DNA from: Amphiduros pacificus
Taxonomy: Eukaryota; Annelida; Polychaeta; Phyllodocida; Hesionidae
DNA length: 64,000 bases
NCBI GenBank assembly: GCA_949316495.1
Contig: OX439005.1
Location: forward strand, 1-64,000
Direction: 5' to 3'
In this document: one piece after another, positions 34,649 to 49,105 of the stretch
Numbering within the stretch: position 1 is the first letter of the stretch
How the letters are laid out: every line of letters starts with the position of its first letter
The notes under the pieces: model-generated
Databases searched by the model: none
Told to the model about the DNA's origin: nothing
What the model saw: only the letters and a program-made list of their open reading frames with translations
Made by a program: the position numbers and the translations under genes

Positions 34649-36027
34649 AAAAGATAGCCCTAGCCCCAAAAGCTGGCCCTAGCCCAAAAAGCTGGCCCTA
34701 GCCCTACATTTGGCATTAGACATGGCCCTAGCATTGACACTATTCCTGCCTCCAAAGGTTGGCACTAGAGCTGGCCCCATAAGCTGGCGCTGATTCTAGC
34801 TCTTGGCTCCCTGGCTCCCTGGCTCCCTGGCCCCCTGGCCCACTGGCACCCTGGCACCCTGGCACCCTGGCACCCTGGCACCCTGGCACCCTAGCACGTG
34901 GCACCCTGGTACGCTGGTACCTTACTGTGTACTTGCTATTTAAGGCATATGGGATGTGTATTTGCTGGTCATTGTTGTGTATTTGCTGGTCATTGTTGTG
35001 TATTTGTTGTGTATTTGTTGTATATTTGTTGTATTTGTTGTATTTGTTGTGTATTTGTTGTGTATTTGTTGTGTATTTGTTGTGTATTTGTTGTGTATTT
35101 GCTGGTCATTGTTGTGTATTTGTTGTATTTGTTGTGTATTTGTTGTGTATTTGTTGTGTATTACTTGTGTATTGCTTGTGTATTTGTTGTGTATTTGTTG
35201 TGTATTTGTTGTGTATTTGTTGTGTATTTGCTGGTCATTGTTGTGTATTTGTTGTATTTGTTGTATTTGTTGTGTTTTTGTTGTGTTTTTGTTGTGTATT
35301 TGTTGTATTTGTTGTATTTGTTGTATTTGTTGTATTTGTTGTATTTGTTGTATTTGTTGTATTTGTTGTATTTGTTGTGTATTTGTTGTGTATTTGTTGT
35401 GTATTTGTTGTGTATTTGTTGTGTATTTGTTGTGTATTTGTTGTGTATTTGTTGTGTATTGCATTTTCAGACAATTTGAGACCCATTTTTCCTTCAAGGA
35501 ATCAGCATGCCTTTTTTCACTTCAAAACAGACCTTCATGATTATTTATTTGATGTGTATTTGTTTTTTAGGGCATTATTGGATGATGATTTGAGACATGT
35601 ATTTGATGTGAATTTGATGTGAATTTGATTTGTATTTGATGTATATTTACCTTTTATGTCATTTCAGATCCATTTGGGATGTGTATTTGTTGTGTATTTG
35701 TTGTGTATTTGTTGTATTTGTTGTGTATTTGTTGTGTATTTATTGTGTATTTGTTGTGTATTTGTTGTGTATTTGTTTTTTATTGCATTTTCGGACGATT
35801 TGAGACCCATTTTTCCTTCATGTAATCAACATACCATTTTTCACTTCTATGCAAGCCTTCATGCTCTCTATACTATAGAAAAGGATTTTTTTCTAAACAT
35901 TTGTAAAGTACATCTCATTTTTCATGGGAAATAACAGGAAAATTCAAAGAACCATACTTCCTATTTAAATTCAGCCATTTTCATTTAGAAACAAGCCTTT
36001 GTGGTGTACATAATATAGAAAAGGATC

Positions 36028-37483
36028 TTTTTTTTAAAGTATATTTTATTTCATTTTTAACATTACAATAACACAGTCATGCATTATTAAAACAGTCATG
36101 CATTATTAAAACATTGACAGACTGAACATAACATACAATTGACAATGACAGACACACACAAATTTCCATAGACATTATAAAACAAATCTGAGCAATAATG
36201 ATCATATCTTTTCTTTTTTTCTTTACTCTGAAGATAATTTGTTTTTCTTATCCTAATTCTTCAATAATTGTGTTCCACCTTTCTTTAAATATATCAATTG
36301 TGTTGTTTTTTGTATGAATGAACTCTTCTGTTTCTAATTTGTATTTGAGAATTCTAAGGAAATTATAAAAACATACTCTTTCTTCACTAATCTTTTGATA
36401 ATAAATATACATCTTTGCAAGTAATACAATATAATTTAAATTGGTAAAATGTTTAAGATCATAGTAAAATCCAAATATTACATGTTTTACTGTTATTTTA
36501 ATTGCATTAGGTGTTGTTCTGTTCCACCATTTTTCCAAAGCTATCCAGAAATCCTTAACTATAGTACATTCATACAAAAAGTGTTCAATGTCGTCTGGTA
36601 CAATGCATTCAAGGCATTTTTCAGATTCCACAATAGATAAATTGTACAGCCATCTCTTACATGGTAAAATTCTGTTTATAATTCTATATTGAAGAGCTTG
36701 TAATTTTGTTTCCCTAGTACAGGAATATGGTAGTTTAAATATAGTTAACCAGTCATCTTGGATTGTGTATTAGAGCTCCCATTTTTTTAAGGCAGTTGGT
36801 CTTTCAAACACATCATATACAAAAGAGTCATAGAAATGTTTGGTTTTTATTTCTTTTAGCATCCTTGTGTAACCTTTACAGTTAAGAATAATGTCCAACC
36901 TGTTTTGTATTGGGGCTTTTTCTTTGGATATTGCTTCCAACTTCTGTAATGGAATTGCTTTTCTTAGTGTATAATAGTTTAAAATATTACAGTTCAATGT
37001 GTATTTGTTAGAAAACCTAATATTTCATTGGTGTCATTAAAGAGATCTTTAACATATATAACACCAGCTTTGTAAAAATCAGGCCACATCAATTCTTTGG
37101 TTTTTCCCTGTTTTGAATGTTTGACATTTATCGGAAACTGAATATATTTATTGTACCATAGAATTTCATTTCCATAAGAGAGTATTTCTGTACTGGTTAT
37201 AATTCATTCCAAAATATATACACTTGTTTATAAAATGGAATCTTAATATTTTCTATGACTAATTTACTTAAATTAGTTTAAGAAAAATGTTCTATGACAT
37301 GGTTTTTATAAATTCTGACAATATTACTTTCCATTTTCTATTACTATTTAATATTCTTTTTCCCCACGCAACTTTACTGGCCTTTACCATGCAGGATAAA
37401 TCTGGTGCTTTAATTCCTTCATCCTCAACTTCAAGTCCTTTTTACACACTTAATAATTGTCCGATTAATTTCTTAGAAAAAAA
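36028..37483 (-). mobile_element. LINE ORF2 remnant, copy 6
   Basis: Same ends and breaks as the copy at 2510; zinc-knuckle frame 36248-36631. Confidence 0.8.
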
Positions 37484-38894
37484 AAATAACCTAGAATTTT
37501 GTGTATTATGGAAAATCATACCATTTTTACCTTATTTTAAAATTTGTTTTTGAATTTATTCATTATGTAAAACTATGCAAATTAGGTCATGTGATAAAAT
37601 ATTTTTGAATAATTTTGAATCTGGAAAATGTTCAGGTTTTGATTGATGTATTGTTAATGTTGAAAAGTTTTGATTGATGTATTGTGCATGTTGAAAGGTT
37701 TTGATTGATGTATTGTGCATGTTGAAAGGCAATTATTTGAGAAATTATGATCAAAAGTGTTTAGAAACAGGAAGTAGATCCTGAACATTGACAATTCTGG
37801 GTGGAAGTATTGAGGGTAATTGGTGCATGTGTGTCTCATTTTTCAATGGAAATCAGTTTTGGGCCTAAATGGCCGACAAATAACACTCGTACGCCAGAAA
37901 TTCCAAAAGAACATATTTTATCCAATTTCCCACAGTTGATTCTCATGTCCGAAATTTTGACCCTGGCACCTTGTTGGTACTCGAGTTTTGAAAATTACAG
38001 AGCTAACCTATTTTTCCTTCAGGGCCTCAGCATGCCATTTTTTACTTTAAAGCAAACCTTCATGCTCTCCATATTTTAGAAAAGGATCATTTTCTCCAAA
38101 TTTTTAAAATTCATCTCATTTATCATGGGAAATAAGATTTTTCAAAAATGGTCAACAAATAATGCCCATAGGCCAGAAATTCCAAAAGGAGAGCGCATTT
38201 CATCAAATTTGCCAATTTTCAATTTTTATGGCCCAAAATATTGTGGGGCTGCCATACCTAGCCCATTGGGGCTAGCCCTTCAGAAACCAAAGAGATGCAC
38301 TCTTTAGACAAAAGTAGGGGACCCCGTAAAAACGTTTAAAGCTCTACCTACACTCCTTAATGGTGTTTACTCTATAGATGTGGAGTGATGTGGAAGAAAA
38401 ATTCAAAGTACTTCTCATTTTTCATTGGAAAATCTGATTTTTGTGAATATGGTCAACAAATAATGCCCGTAGAGTGAAAATTCCAGAAGCAGAGCGCATT
38501 TCATCAAATTTCCCAACTTTCAATTTTTATGACCCAAAACTTTTTGGGGCTACCATACCTAGCCCATTGGGGCTAGCCCTTCACAAACCAAAGAGATGGA
38601 CCGTCTAAACAAAAGTAGGATACCACGTAAAAAAATTCAAGACTCTCAATTGACTCCTTGCAGCATTTCTGTGCATAGCAACGGGGCCAATTTCTTACTT
38701 TTGTTCCGTGCATATTTCCTAGCACCCTGGCCCCAACCTATTCAGAACAGTGAAAAAAAGATGTAGAATGAAAAAGTAGGAGACCCCGTAAAAATTTTCG
38801 AGGCTCTATCTTCGCTCTTTCATAGTGTACATACTACACATGTGGACTTTGTCATTTTGATCATCAGAGAAGTGATCATCATCTTACGAACCCC

Positions 38895-39027
38895 TTACCC
38901 TAACCCTAACCCTAACCCTAACCCTAACCCTAACCCTAACCCTAACCCTAACCCTAACCCTAACCCTAACCCACACCCTAACCCTAACCCTAACCCTAAC
39001 CCTAACCCCAACCCTAACCCTAACCCC
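38895..39027. repeat. Interstitial telomeric block, unit C of array 2
   Basis: Has one more hexamer than the block at 9849 and a private CCCCAA variant near 39006-39011. Confidence 0.95.
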
Positions 39028-40391
39028 AAAAGATAGCCCTAGCCCCAAAAGCTGGCCCTAGCCCAAAAAGCTGGCCCTAGCCCTACATTTGGCATTAGAC
39101 ATGGCCCTAGCATTGACACTATTCCTGCCTCCAAAGGTTGGCACTAGAGCTGGCCCCATAAGCTGGCGCTGATTCTAGCTCTTGGCTCCCTGGCTCCCTG
39201 GCTCCCTGGCCCCCTGGCCCACTGGCACCCTGGCACCCTGGCACCCTGGCACCCTGGCACCCTGGCACCCTAGCACGTGGCACCCTGGTACGCTGGTACC
39301 TTACTGTGTACTTGCTATTTAAGGCATATGGGATGTGTATTTGCTGGTCATTGTTGTGTATTTGCTGGTCATTGTTGTGTATTTGTTGTGTATTTGTTGT
39401 ATATTTGTTGTATTTGTTGTATTTGTTGTGTATTTGTTGTGTATTTGTTGTGTATTTGTTGTGTATTTGTTGTGTATTTGCTGGTCATTGTTGTGTATTT
39501 GTTGTATTTGTTGTGTATTTGTTGTGTATTTGTTGTGTATTACTTGTGTATTGCTTGTGTATTTGTTGTGTATTTGTTGTGTATTTGTTGTGTATTTGTT
39601 GTGTATTTGCTGGTCATTGTTGTGTATTTGTTGTATTTGTTGTATTTGTTGTGTATTTGTTGTATTTGTTGTATTTGTTGTATTTGTTGTATTTGTTGTA
39701 TTTGTTGTATTTGTTGTATTTGTTGTATTTGTTGTATTTGTTGTATTTGTTGTGTATTTGTTGTGTATTTGTTGTGTATTTGTTGTGTATTTGTTGTGTA
39801 TTTGTTGTGTATTTGTTGTGTATTGCATTTTCAGACAATTTGAGACCCATTTTTCCTTCAAGGAATCAGCATGCCTTTTTTCACTTCAAAACAGACCTTC
39901 ATGATTATTTATTTGATGTGTATTTGTTTTTTAGGGCATTATTGGATGATGATTTGAGACATGTATTTGATGTGAATTTGATGTGAATTTGATTTGTATT
40001 TGATGTATATTTACCTTTTATGTCATTTCAGATCCATTTGGGATGTGTATTTGTTGTGTATTTGTTGTGTATTTGTTGTATTTGTTGTGTATTTGTTGTG
40101 TATTTATTGTGTATTTGTTGTGTATTTGTTGTGTATTTGTTTTTTATTGCATTTTCGGACGATTTGAGACCCATTTTTCCTTCATGTAATCAACATACCA
40201 TTTTTCACTTCTATGCAAGCCTTCATGCTCTCTATACTATAGAAAAGGATTTTTTTCTAAACATTTGTAAAGTACATCTCATTTTTCATGGGAAATAACA
40301 GGAAAATTCAAAGAACCATACTTCCTATTTAAATTCAGCCATTTTCATTTAGAAACAAGCCTTTGTGGTGTACATAATATAGAAAAGGATC

Positions 40392-41847
40392 TTTTTTTTA
40401 AAGTATATTTTATTTCATTTTTAACATTACAATAACACAGTCATGCATTATTAAAACAGTCATGCATTATTAAAACATTGACAGACTGAACATAACATAC
40501 AATTGACAATGACAGACACACACAAATTTCCATAGACATTATAAAACAAATCTGAGCAATAATGATCATATCTTTTCTTTTTTTCTTTACTCTGAAGATA
40601 ATTTGTTTTTCTTATCCTAATTCTTCAATAATTGTGTTCCACCTTTCTTTAAATATATCAATTGTGTTGTTTTTTGTATGAATGAACTCTTCTGTTTCTA
40701 ATTTGTATTTGAGAATTCTAAGGAAATTATAAAAACATACTCTTTCTTCACTAATCTTTTGATAATAAATATACATCTTTGCAAGTAATACAATATAATT
40801 TAAATTGGTAAAATGTTTAAGATCATAGTAAAATCCAAATATTACATGTTTTACTGTTATTTTAATTGCATTAGGTGTTGTTCTGTTCCACCATTTTTCC
40901 AAAGCTATCCAGAAATCCTTAACTATAGTACATTCATACAAAAAGTGTTCAATGTCGTCTGGTACAATGCATTCAAGGCATTTTTCAGATTCCACAATAG
41001 ATAAATTGTACAGCCATCTCTTACATGGTAAAATTCTGTTTATAATTCTATATTGAAGAGCTTGTAATTTTGTTTCCCTAGTACAGGAATATGGTAGTTT
41101 AAATATAGTTAACCAGTCATCTTGGATTGTGTATTAGAGCTCCCATTTTTTTAAGGCAGTTGGTCTTTCAAACACATCATATACAAAAGAGTCATAGAAA
41201 TGTTTGGTTTTTATTTCTTTTAGCATCCTTGTGTAACCTTTACAGTTAAGAATAATGTCCAACCTGTTTTGTATTGGGGCTTTTTCTTTGGATATTGCTT
41301 CCAACTTCTGTAATGGAATTGCTTTTCTTAGTGTATAATAGTTTAAAATATTACAGTTCAATGTGTATTTGTTAGAAAACCTAATATTTCATTGGTGTCA
41401 TTAAAGAGATCTTTAACATATATAACACCAGCTTTGTAAAAATCAGGCCACATCAATTCTTTGGTTTTTCCCTGTTTTGAATGTTTGACATTTATCGGAA
41501 ACTGAATATATTTATTGTACCATAGAATTTCATTTCCATAAGAGAGTATTTCTGTACTGGTTATAATTCATTCCAAAATATATACACTTGTTTATAAAAT
41601 GGAATCTTAATATTTTCTATGACTAATTTACTTAAATTAGTTTAAGAAAAATGTTCTATGACATGGTTTTTATAAATTCTGACAATATTACTTTCCATTT
41701 TCTATTACTATTTAATATTCTTTTTCCCCACGCAACTTTACTGGCCTTTACCATGCAGGATAAATCTGGTGCTTTAATTCCTTCATCCTCAACTTCAAGT
41801 CCTTTTTACACACTTAATAATTGTCCGATTAATTTCTTAGAAAAAAA
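40392..41847 (-). mobile_element. LINE ORF2 remnant, copy 7
   Basis: Same ends and breaks as the copy at 2510; zinc-knuckle frame 40612-40995. Confidence 0.8.
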
Positions 41848-43259
41848 AAATAACCTAGAATTTTGTGTATTATGGAAAATCATACCATTTTTACCTTATT
41901 TTAAAATTTGTTTTTGAATTTATTCATTATGTAAAACTATGCAAATTAGGTCATGTGATAAAATATTTTTGAATAATTTTGAATCTGGAAAATGTTCAGG
42001 TTTTGATTGATGTATTGTTAATGTTGAAAAGTTTTGATTGATGTATTGTGCATGTTGAAAGGTTTTGATTGATGTATTGTGCATGTTGAAAGGCAATTAT
42101 TTGAGAAATTATGATCAAAAGTGTTTAGAAACAGGAAGTAGATCCTGAACATTGACAATTCTGGGTGGAAGTATTGAGGGTAATTGGTGCATGTGTGTCT
42201 CATTTTTCAATGGAAATCAGTTTTGGGCCTAAATGGCCGACAAATAACACTCGTACGCCAGAAATTCCAAAAGAACATATTTTATCCAATTTCCCACAGT
42301 TGATTCTCATGTCCGAAATTTTGACCCTGGCACCTTGTTGGTACTCGAGTTTTGAAAATTACAGAGCTAACCTATTTTTCCTTCAGGGCCTCAGCATGCC
42401 ATTTTTTACTTTAAAGCAAACCTTCATGCTCTCCATATTTTAGAAAAGGATCATTTTCTCCAAATTTTTAAAATTCATCTCATTTATCATGGGAAATAAG
42501 ATTTTTCAAAAATGGTCAACAAATAATGCCCATAGGCCAGAAATTCCAAAAGGAGAGCGCATTTCATCAAATTTGCCAATTTTCAATTTTTATGGCCCAA
42601 AATATTGTGGGGCTGCCATACCTAGCCCATTGGGGCTAGCCCTTCAGAAACCAAAGAGATGCACTCTTTAGACAAAAGTAGGGGACCCCGTAAAAACGTT
42701 TAAAGCTCTACCTACACTCCTTAATGGTGTTTACTCTATAGATGTGGAGTGATGTGGAAGAAAAATTCAAAGTACTTCTCATTTTTCATTGGAAAATCTG
42801 ATTTTTGTGAATATGGTCAACAAATAATGCCCGTAGAGTGAAAATTCCAGAAGCAGAGCGCATTTCATCAAATTTCCCAACTTTCAATTTTTATGACCCA
42901 AAACTTTTTGGGGCTACCATACCTAGCCCATTGGGGCTAGCCCTTCACAAACCAAAGAGATGGACCGTCTAAACAAAAGTAGGATACCACGTAAAAAAAT
43001 TCAAGACTCTCAATTGACTCCTTGCAGCATTTCTGTGCATAGCAACGGGGCCAATTTCTTACTTTTGTTCCGTGCATATTTCCTAGCACCCTGGCCCCAA
43101 CCTATTCAGAACAGTGAAAAAAAGATGTAGAATGAAAAAGTAGGAGACCCCGTAAAAATTTTCGAGGCTCTATCTTCGCTCTTTCATAGTGTACATACTA
43201 CACATGTGGACTTTGTCATTTTGATCATCAGAGAAGTGATCATCATCTTACGAACCCCT

Positions 43260-43385
43260 TACCCTAACCCTAACCCTAACCCTAACCCTAACCCTAACCC
43301 TAACCCTAACCCTAACCCTAACCCTAACCCACACCCTAACCCTAACCCTAACCCTAACCCTAACCCTAACCCTAACCCTAACCCC
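43260..43385. repeat. Interstitial telomeric block, unit D of array 2
   Basis: About 21 hexamers, same form as the block at 9849. Confidence 0.95.
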
Positions 43386-44749
43386 AAAAGATAGCCCTAG
43401 CCCCAAAAGCTGGCCCTAGCCCAAAAAGCTGGCCCTAGCCCTACATTTGGCATTAGACATGGCCCTAGCATTGACACTATTCCTGCCTCCAAAGGTTGGC
43501 ACTAGAGCTGGCCCCATAAGCTGGCGCTGATTCTAGCTCTTGGCTCCCTGGCTCCCTGGCTCCCTGGCCCCCTGGCCCACTGGCACCCTGGCACCCTGGC
43601 ACCCTGGCACCCTGGCACCCTGGCACCCTAGCACGTGGCACCCTGGTACGCTGGTACCTTACTGTGTACTTGCTATTTAAGGCATATGGGATGTGTATTT
43701 GCTGGTCATTGTTGTGTATTTGCTGGTCATTGTTGTGTATTTGTTGTGTATTTGTTGTATATTTGTTGTATTTGTTGTATTTGTTGTGTATTTGTTGTGT
43801 ATTTGTTGTGTATTTGTTGTGTATTTGTTGTGTATTTGCTGGTCATTGTTGTGTATTTGTTGTATTTGTTGTGTATTTGTTGTGTATTTGTTGTGTATTA
43901 CTTGTGTATTGCTTGTGTATTTGTTGTGTATTTGTTGTGTATTTGTTGTGTATTTGTTGTGTATTTGCTGGTCATTGTTGTGTATTTGTTGTATTTGTTG
44001 TATTTGTTGTGTATTTGTTGTATTTGTTGTATTTGTTGTATTTGTTGTATTTGTTGTATTTGTTGTATTTGTTGTATTTGTTGTATTTGTTGTATTTGTT
44101 GTATTTGTTGTGTATTTGTTGTGTATTTGTTGTGTATTTGTTGTGTATTTGTTGTGTATTTGTTGTGTATTTGTTGTGTATTGCATTTTCAGACAATTTG
44201 AGACCCATTTTTCCTTCAAGGAATCAGCATGCCTTTTTTCACTTCAAAACAGACCTTCATGATTATTTATTTGATGTGTATTTGTTTTTTAGGGCATTAT
44301 TGGATGATGATTTGAGACATGTATTTGATGTGAATTTGATGTGAATTTGATTTGTATTTGATGTATATTTACCTTTTATGTCATTTCAGATCCATTTGGG
44401 ATGTGTATTTGTTGTGTATTTGTTGTGTATTTGTTGTATTTGTTGTGTATTTGTTGTGTATTTATTGTGTATTTGTTGTGTATTTGTTGTGTATTTGTTT
44501 TTTATTGCATTTTCGGACGATTTGAGACCCATTTTTCCTTCATGTAATCAACATACCATTTTTCACTTCTATGCAAGCCTTCATGCTCTCTATACTATAG
44601 AAAAGGATTTTTTTCTAAACATTTGTAAAGTACATCTCATTTTTCATGGGAAATAACAGGAAAATTCAAAGAACCATACTTCCTATTTAAATTCAGCCAT
44701 TTTCATTTAGAAACAAGCCTTTGTGGTGTACATAATATAGAAAAGGATC

Positions 44750-46205
44750 TTTTTTTTAAAGTATATTTTATTTCATTTTTAACATTACAATAACACAGTC
44801 ATGCATTATTAAAACAGTCATGCATTATTAAAACATTGACAGACTGAACATAACATACAATTGACAATGACAGACACACACAAATTTCCATAGACATTAT
44901 AAAACAAATCTGAGCAATAATGATCATATCTTTTCTTTTTTTCTTTACTCTGAAGATAATTTGTTTTTCTTATCCTAATTCTTCAATAATTGTGTTCCAC
45001 CTTTCTTTAAATATATCAATTGTGTTGTTTTTTGTATGAATGAACTCTTCTGTTTCTAATTTGTATTTGAGAATTCTAAGGAAATTATAAAAACATACTC
45101 TTTCTTCACTAATCTTTTGATAATAAATATACATCTTTGCAAGTAATACAATATAATTTAAATTGGTAAAATGTTTAAGATCATAGTAAAATCCAAATAT
45201 TACATGTTTTACTGTTATTTTAATTGCATTAGGTGTTGTTCTGTTCCACCATTTTTCCAAAGCTATCCAGAAATCCTTAACTATAGTACATTCATACAAA
45301 AAGTGTTCAATGTCGTCTGGTACAATGCATTCAAGGCATTTTTCAGATTCCACAATAGATAAATTGTACAGCCATCTCTTACATGGTAAAATTCTGTTTA
45401 TAATTCTATATTGAAGAGCTTGTAATTTTGTTTCCCTAGTACAGGAATATGGTAGTTTAAATATAGTTAACCAGTCATCTTGGATTGTGTATTAGAGCTC
45501 CCATTTTTTTAAGGCAGTTGGTCTTTCAAACACATCATATACAAAAGAGTCATAGAAATGTTTGGTTTTTATTTCTTTTAGCATCCTTGTGTAACCTTTA
45601 CAGTTAAGAATAATGTCCAACCTGTTTTGTATTGGGGCTTTTTCTTTGGATATTGCTTCCAACTTCTGTAATGGAATTGCTTTTCTTAGTGTATAATAGT
45701 TTAAAATATTACAGTTCAATGTGTATTTGTTAGAAAACCTAATATTTCATTGGTGTCATTAAAGAGATCTTTAACATATATAACACCAGCTTTGTAAAAA
45801 TCAGGCCACATCAATTCTTTGGTTTTTCCCTGTTTTGAATGTTTGACATTTATCGGAAACTGAATATATTTATTGTACCATAGAATTTCATTTCCATAAG
45901 AGAGTATTTCTGTACTGGTTATAATTCATTCCAAAATATATACACTTGTTTATAAAATGGAATCTTAATATTTTCTATGACTAATTTACTTAAATTAGTT
46001 TAAGAAAAATGTTCTATGACATGGTTTTTATAAATTCTGACAATATTACTTTCCATTTTCTATTACTATTTAATATTCTTTTTCCCCACGCAACTTTACT
46101 GGCCTTTACCATGCAGGATAAATCTGGTGCTTTAATTCCTTCATCCTCAACTTCAAGTCCTTTTTACACACTTAATAATTGTCCGATTAATTTCTTAGAA
46201 AAAAA
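44750..46205 (-). mobile_element. LINE ORF2 remnant, copy 8
   Basis: Same ends and breaks as the copy at 2510; zinc-knuckle frame 44970-45353. Confidence 0.8.
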
Positions 46206-47617
46206 AAATAACCTAGAATTTTGTGTATTATGGAAAATCATACCATTTTTACCTTATTTTAAAATTTGTTTTTGAATTTATTCATTATGTAAAACTATGC
46301 AAATTAGGTCATGTGATAAAATATTTTTGAATAATTTTGAATCTGGAAAATGTTCAGGTTTTGATTGATGTATTGTTAATGTTGAAAAGTTTTGATTGAT
46401 GTATTGTGCATGTTGAAAGGTTTTGATTGATGTATTGTGCATGTTGAAAGGCAATTATTTGAGAAATTATGATCAAAAGTGTTTAGAAACAGGAAGTAGA
46501 TCCTGAACATTGACAATTCTGGGTGGAAGTATTGAGGGTAATTGGTGCATGTGTGTCTCATTTTTCAATGGAAATCAGTTTTGGGCCTAAATGGCCGACA
46601 AATAACACTCGTACGCCAGAAATTCCAAAAGAACATATTTTATCCAATTTCCCACAGTTGATTCTCATGTCCGAAATTTTGACCCTGGCACCTTGTTGGT
46701 ACTCGAGTTTTGAAAATTACAGAGCTAACCTATTTTTCCTTCAGGGCCTCAGCATGCCATTTTTTACTTTAAAGCAAACCTTCATGCTCTCCATATTTTA
46801 GAAAAGGATCATTTTCTCCAAATTTTTAAAATTCATCTCATTTATCATGGGAAATAAGATTTTTCAAAAATGGTCAACAAATAATGCCCATAGGCCAGAA
46901 ATTCCAAAAGGAGAGCGCATTTCATCAAATTTGCCAATTTTCAATTTTTATGGCCCAAAATATTGTGGGGCTGCCATACCTAGCCCATTGGGGCTAGCCC
47001 TTCAGAAACCAAAGAGATGCACTCTTTAGACAAAAGTAGGGGACCCCGTAAAAACGTTTAAAGCTCTACCTACACTCCTTAATGGTGTTTACTCTATAGA
47101 TGTGGAGTGATGTGGAAGAAAAATTCAAAGTACTTCTCATTTTTCATTGGAAAATCTGATTTTTGTGAATATGGTCAACAAATAATGCCCGTAGAGTGAA
47201 AATTCCAGAAGCAGAGCGCATTTCATCAAATTTCCCAACTTTCAATTTTTATGACCCAAAACTTTTTGGGGCTACCATACCTAGCCCATTGGGGCTAGCC
47301 CTTCACAAACCAAAGAGATGGACCGTCTAAACAAAAGTAGGATACCACGTAAAAAAATTCAAGACTCTCAATTGACTCCTTGCAGCATTTCTGTGCATAG
47401 CAACGGGGCCAATTTCTTACTTTTGTTCCGTGCATATTTCCTAGCACCCTGGCCCCAACCTATTCAGAACAGTGAAAAAAAGATGTAGAATGAAAAAGTA
47501 GGAGACCCCGTAAAAATTTTCGAGGCTCTATCTTCGCTCTTTCATAGTGTACATACTACACATGTGGACTTTGTCATTTTGATCATCAGAGAAGTGATCA
47601 TCATCTTACGAACCCCT

Positions 47618-47743
47618 TACCCTAACCCTAACCCTAACCCTAACCCTAACCCTAACCCTAACCCTAACCCTAACCCTAACCCTAACCCACACCCTAACCC
47701 TAACCCTAACCCTAACCCTAACCCTAACCCTAACCCTAACCCC
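47618..47743. repeat. Interstitial telomeric block, unit A'
   Basis: Occupies the place where array 1 ends. Its first eight hexamers match the stub at 18566. Confidence 0.95.
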
Positions 47744-49105
47744 AAAAGATAGCCCTAGCCCCAAAAGCTGGCCCTAGCCCAAAAAGCTGGCCCTAGCCCT
47801 ACATTTGGCATTAGACATGGCCCTAGCATTGACACTATTCCTGCCTCCAAAGGTTGGCACTAGAGCTGGCCCCATAAGCTGGCGCTGATTCTAGCTCTTG
47901 GCTCCCTGGCTCCCTGGCTCCCTGGCCCCCTGGCCCACTGGCACCCTGGCACCCTGGCACCCTGGCACCCTGGCACCCTGGCACCCTAGCACGTGGCACC
48001 CTGGTACGCTGGTACCTTACTGTGTACTTGCTATTTAAGGCATATGGGATGTGTATTTGCTGGTCATTGTTGTGTATTTGCTGGTCATTGTTGTGTATTT
48101 GTTGTGTATTTGTTGTATATTTGTTATTTGTTGTATTTGTTGTGTATTTGTTGTGTATTTGTTGTGTATTTGTTGTGTATTTGTTGTGTATTTGCTGGTC
48201 ATTGTTGTGTATTTGTTGTATTTGTTGTGTATTTGTTGTGTATTTGTTGTGTATTACTTGTGTATTGCTTGTGTATTTGTTGTGTATTTGTTGTGTATTT
48301 GTTGTGTATTTGTTGTGTATTTGCTGGTCATTGTTGTGTATTTGTTGTATTTGTTGTATTTGTTGTGTATTTGTTGTATTTGTTGTATTTGTTGTATTTG
48401 TTGTATTTGTTGTATTTGTTGTATTTGTTGTATTTGTTGTATTTGTTGTATTTGTTGTATTTGTTGTGTATTTGTTGTGTATTTGTTGTGTATTTGTTGT
48501 GTATTTGTTGTGTATTTGTTGTGTATTTGTTGTGTATTGCATTTTCAGACAATTTGAGACCCATTTTTCCTTCAAGGAATCAGCATGCCTTTTTTCACTT
48601 CAAAACAGACCTTCATGATTATTTATTTGATGTGTATTTGTTTTTTAGGGCATTATTGGATGATGATTTGAGACATGTATTTGATGTGAATTTGATGTGA
48701 ATTTGATTTGTATTTGATGTATATTTACCTTTTATGTCATTTCAGATCCATTTGGGATGTGTATTTGTTGTGTATTTGTTGTGTATTTGTTGTATTTGTT
48801 GTGTATTTGTTGTGTATTTATTGTGTATTTGTTGTGTATTTGTTGTGTATTTGTTTTTTATTGCATTTTCGGACGATTTGAGACCCATTTTTCCTTCATG
48901 TAATCAACATACCATTTTTCACTTCTATGCAAGCCTTCATGCTCTCTATACTATAGAAAAGGATTTTTTTCTAAACATTTGTAAAGTACATCTCATTTTT
49001 CATGGGAAATAACAGGAAAATTCAAAGAACCATACTTCCTATTTAAATTCAGCCATTTTCATTTAGAAACAAGCCTTTGTGGTGTACATAATATAGAAAA
49101 GGATC

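Larger units (their letters stand above)
34424..38894. repeat. Unit B, array 2
   Basis: Carries the doubled telomeric block and the GTTGTGTTTTT monomers (near 35272-35295). Minisatellite about 34955-35460; 31-bp triplet 37636-37728. Confidence 0.9.
38895..43259. repeat. Unit C, array 2
   Basis: One telomeric hexamer longer than its array 1 partner, which shifts the offset to 29,052 from here on. Minisatellite about 39334-39824; 31-bp triplet 42000-42092. Confidence 0.9.
43260..47617. repeat. Unit D, array 2
   Basis: Minisatellite about 43692-44182; 31-bp triplet 46358-46450. Indistinguishable by eye from the C and D units of array 1. Confidence 0.9.
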
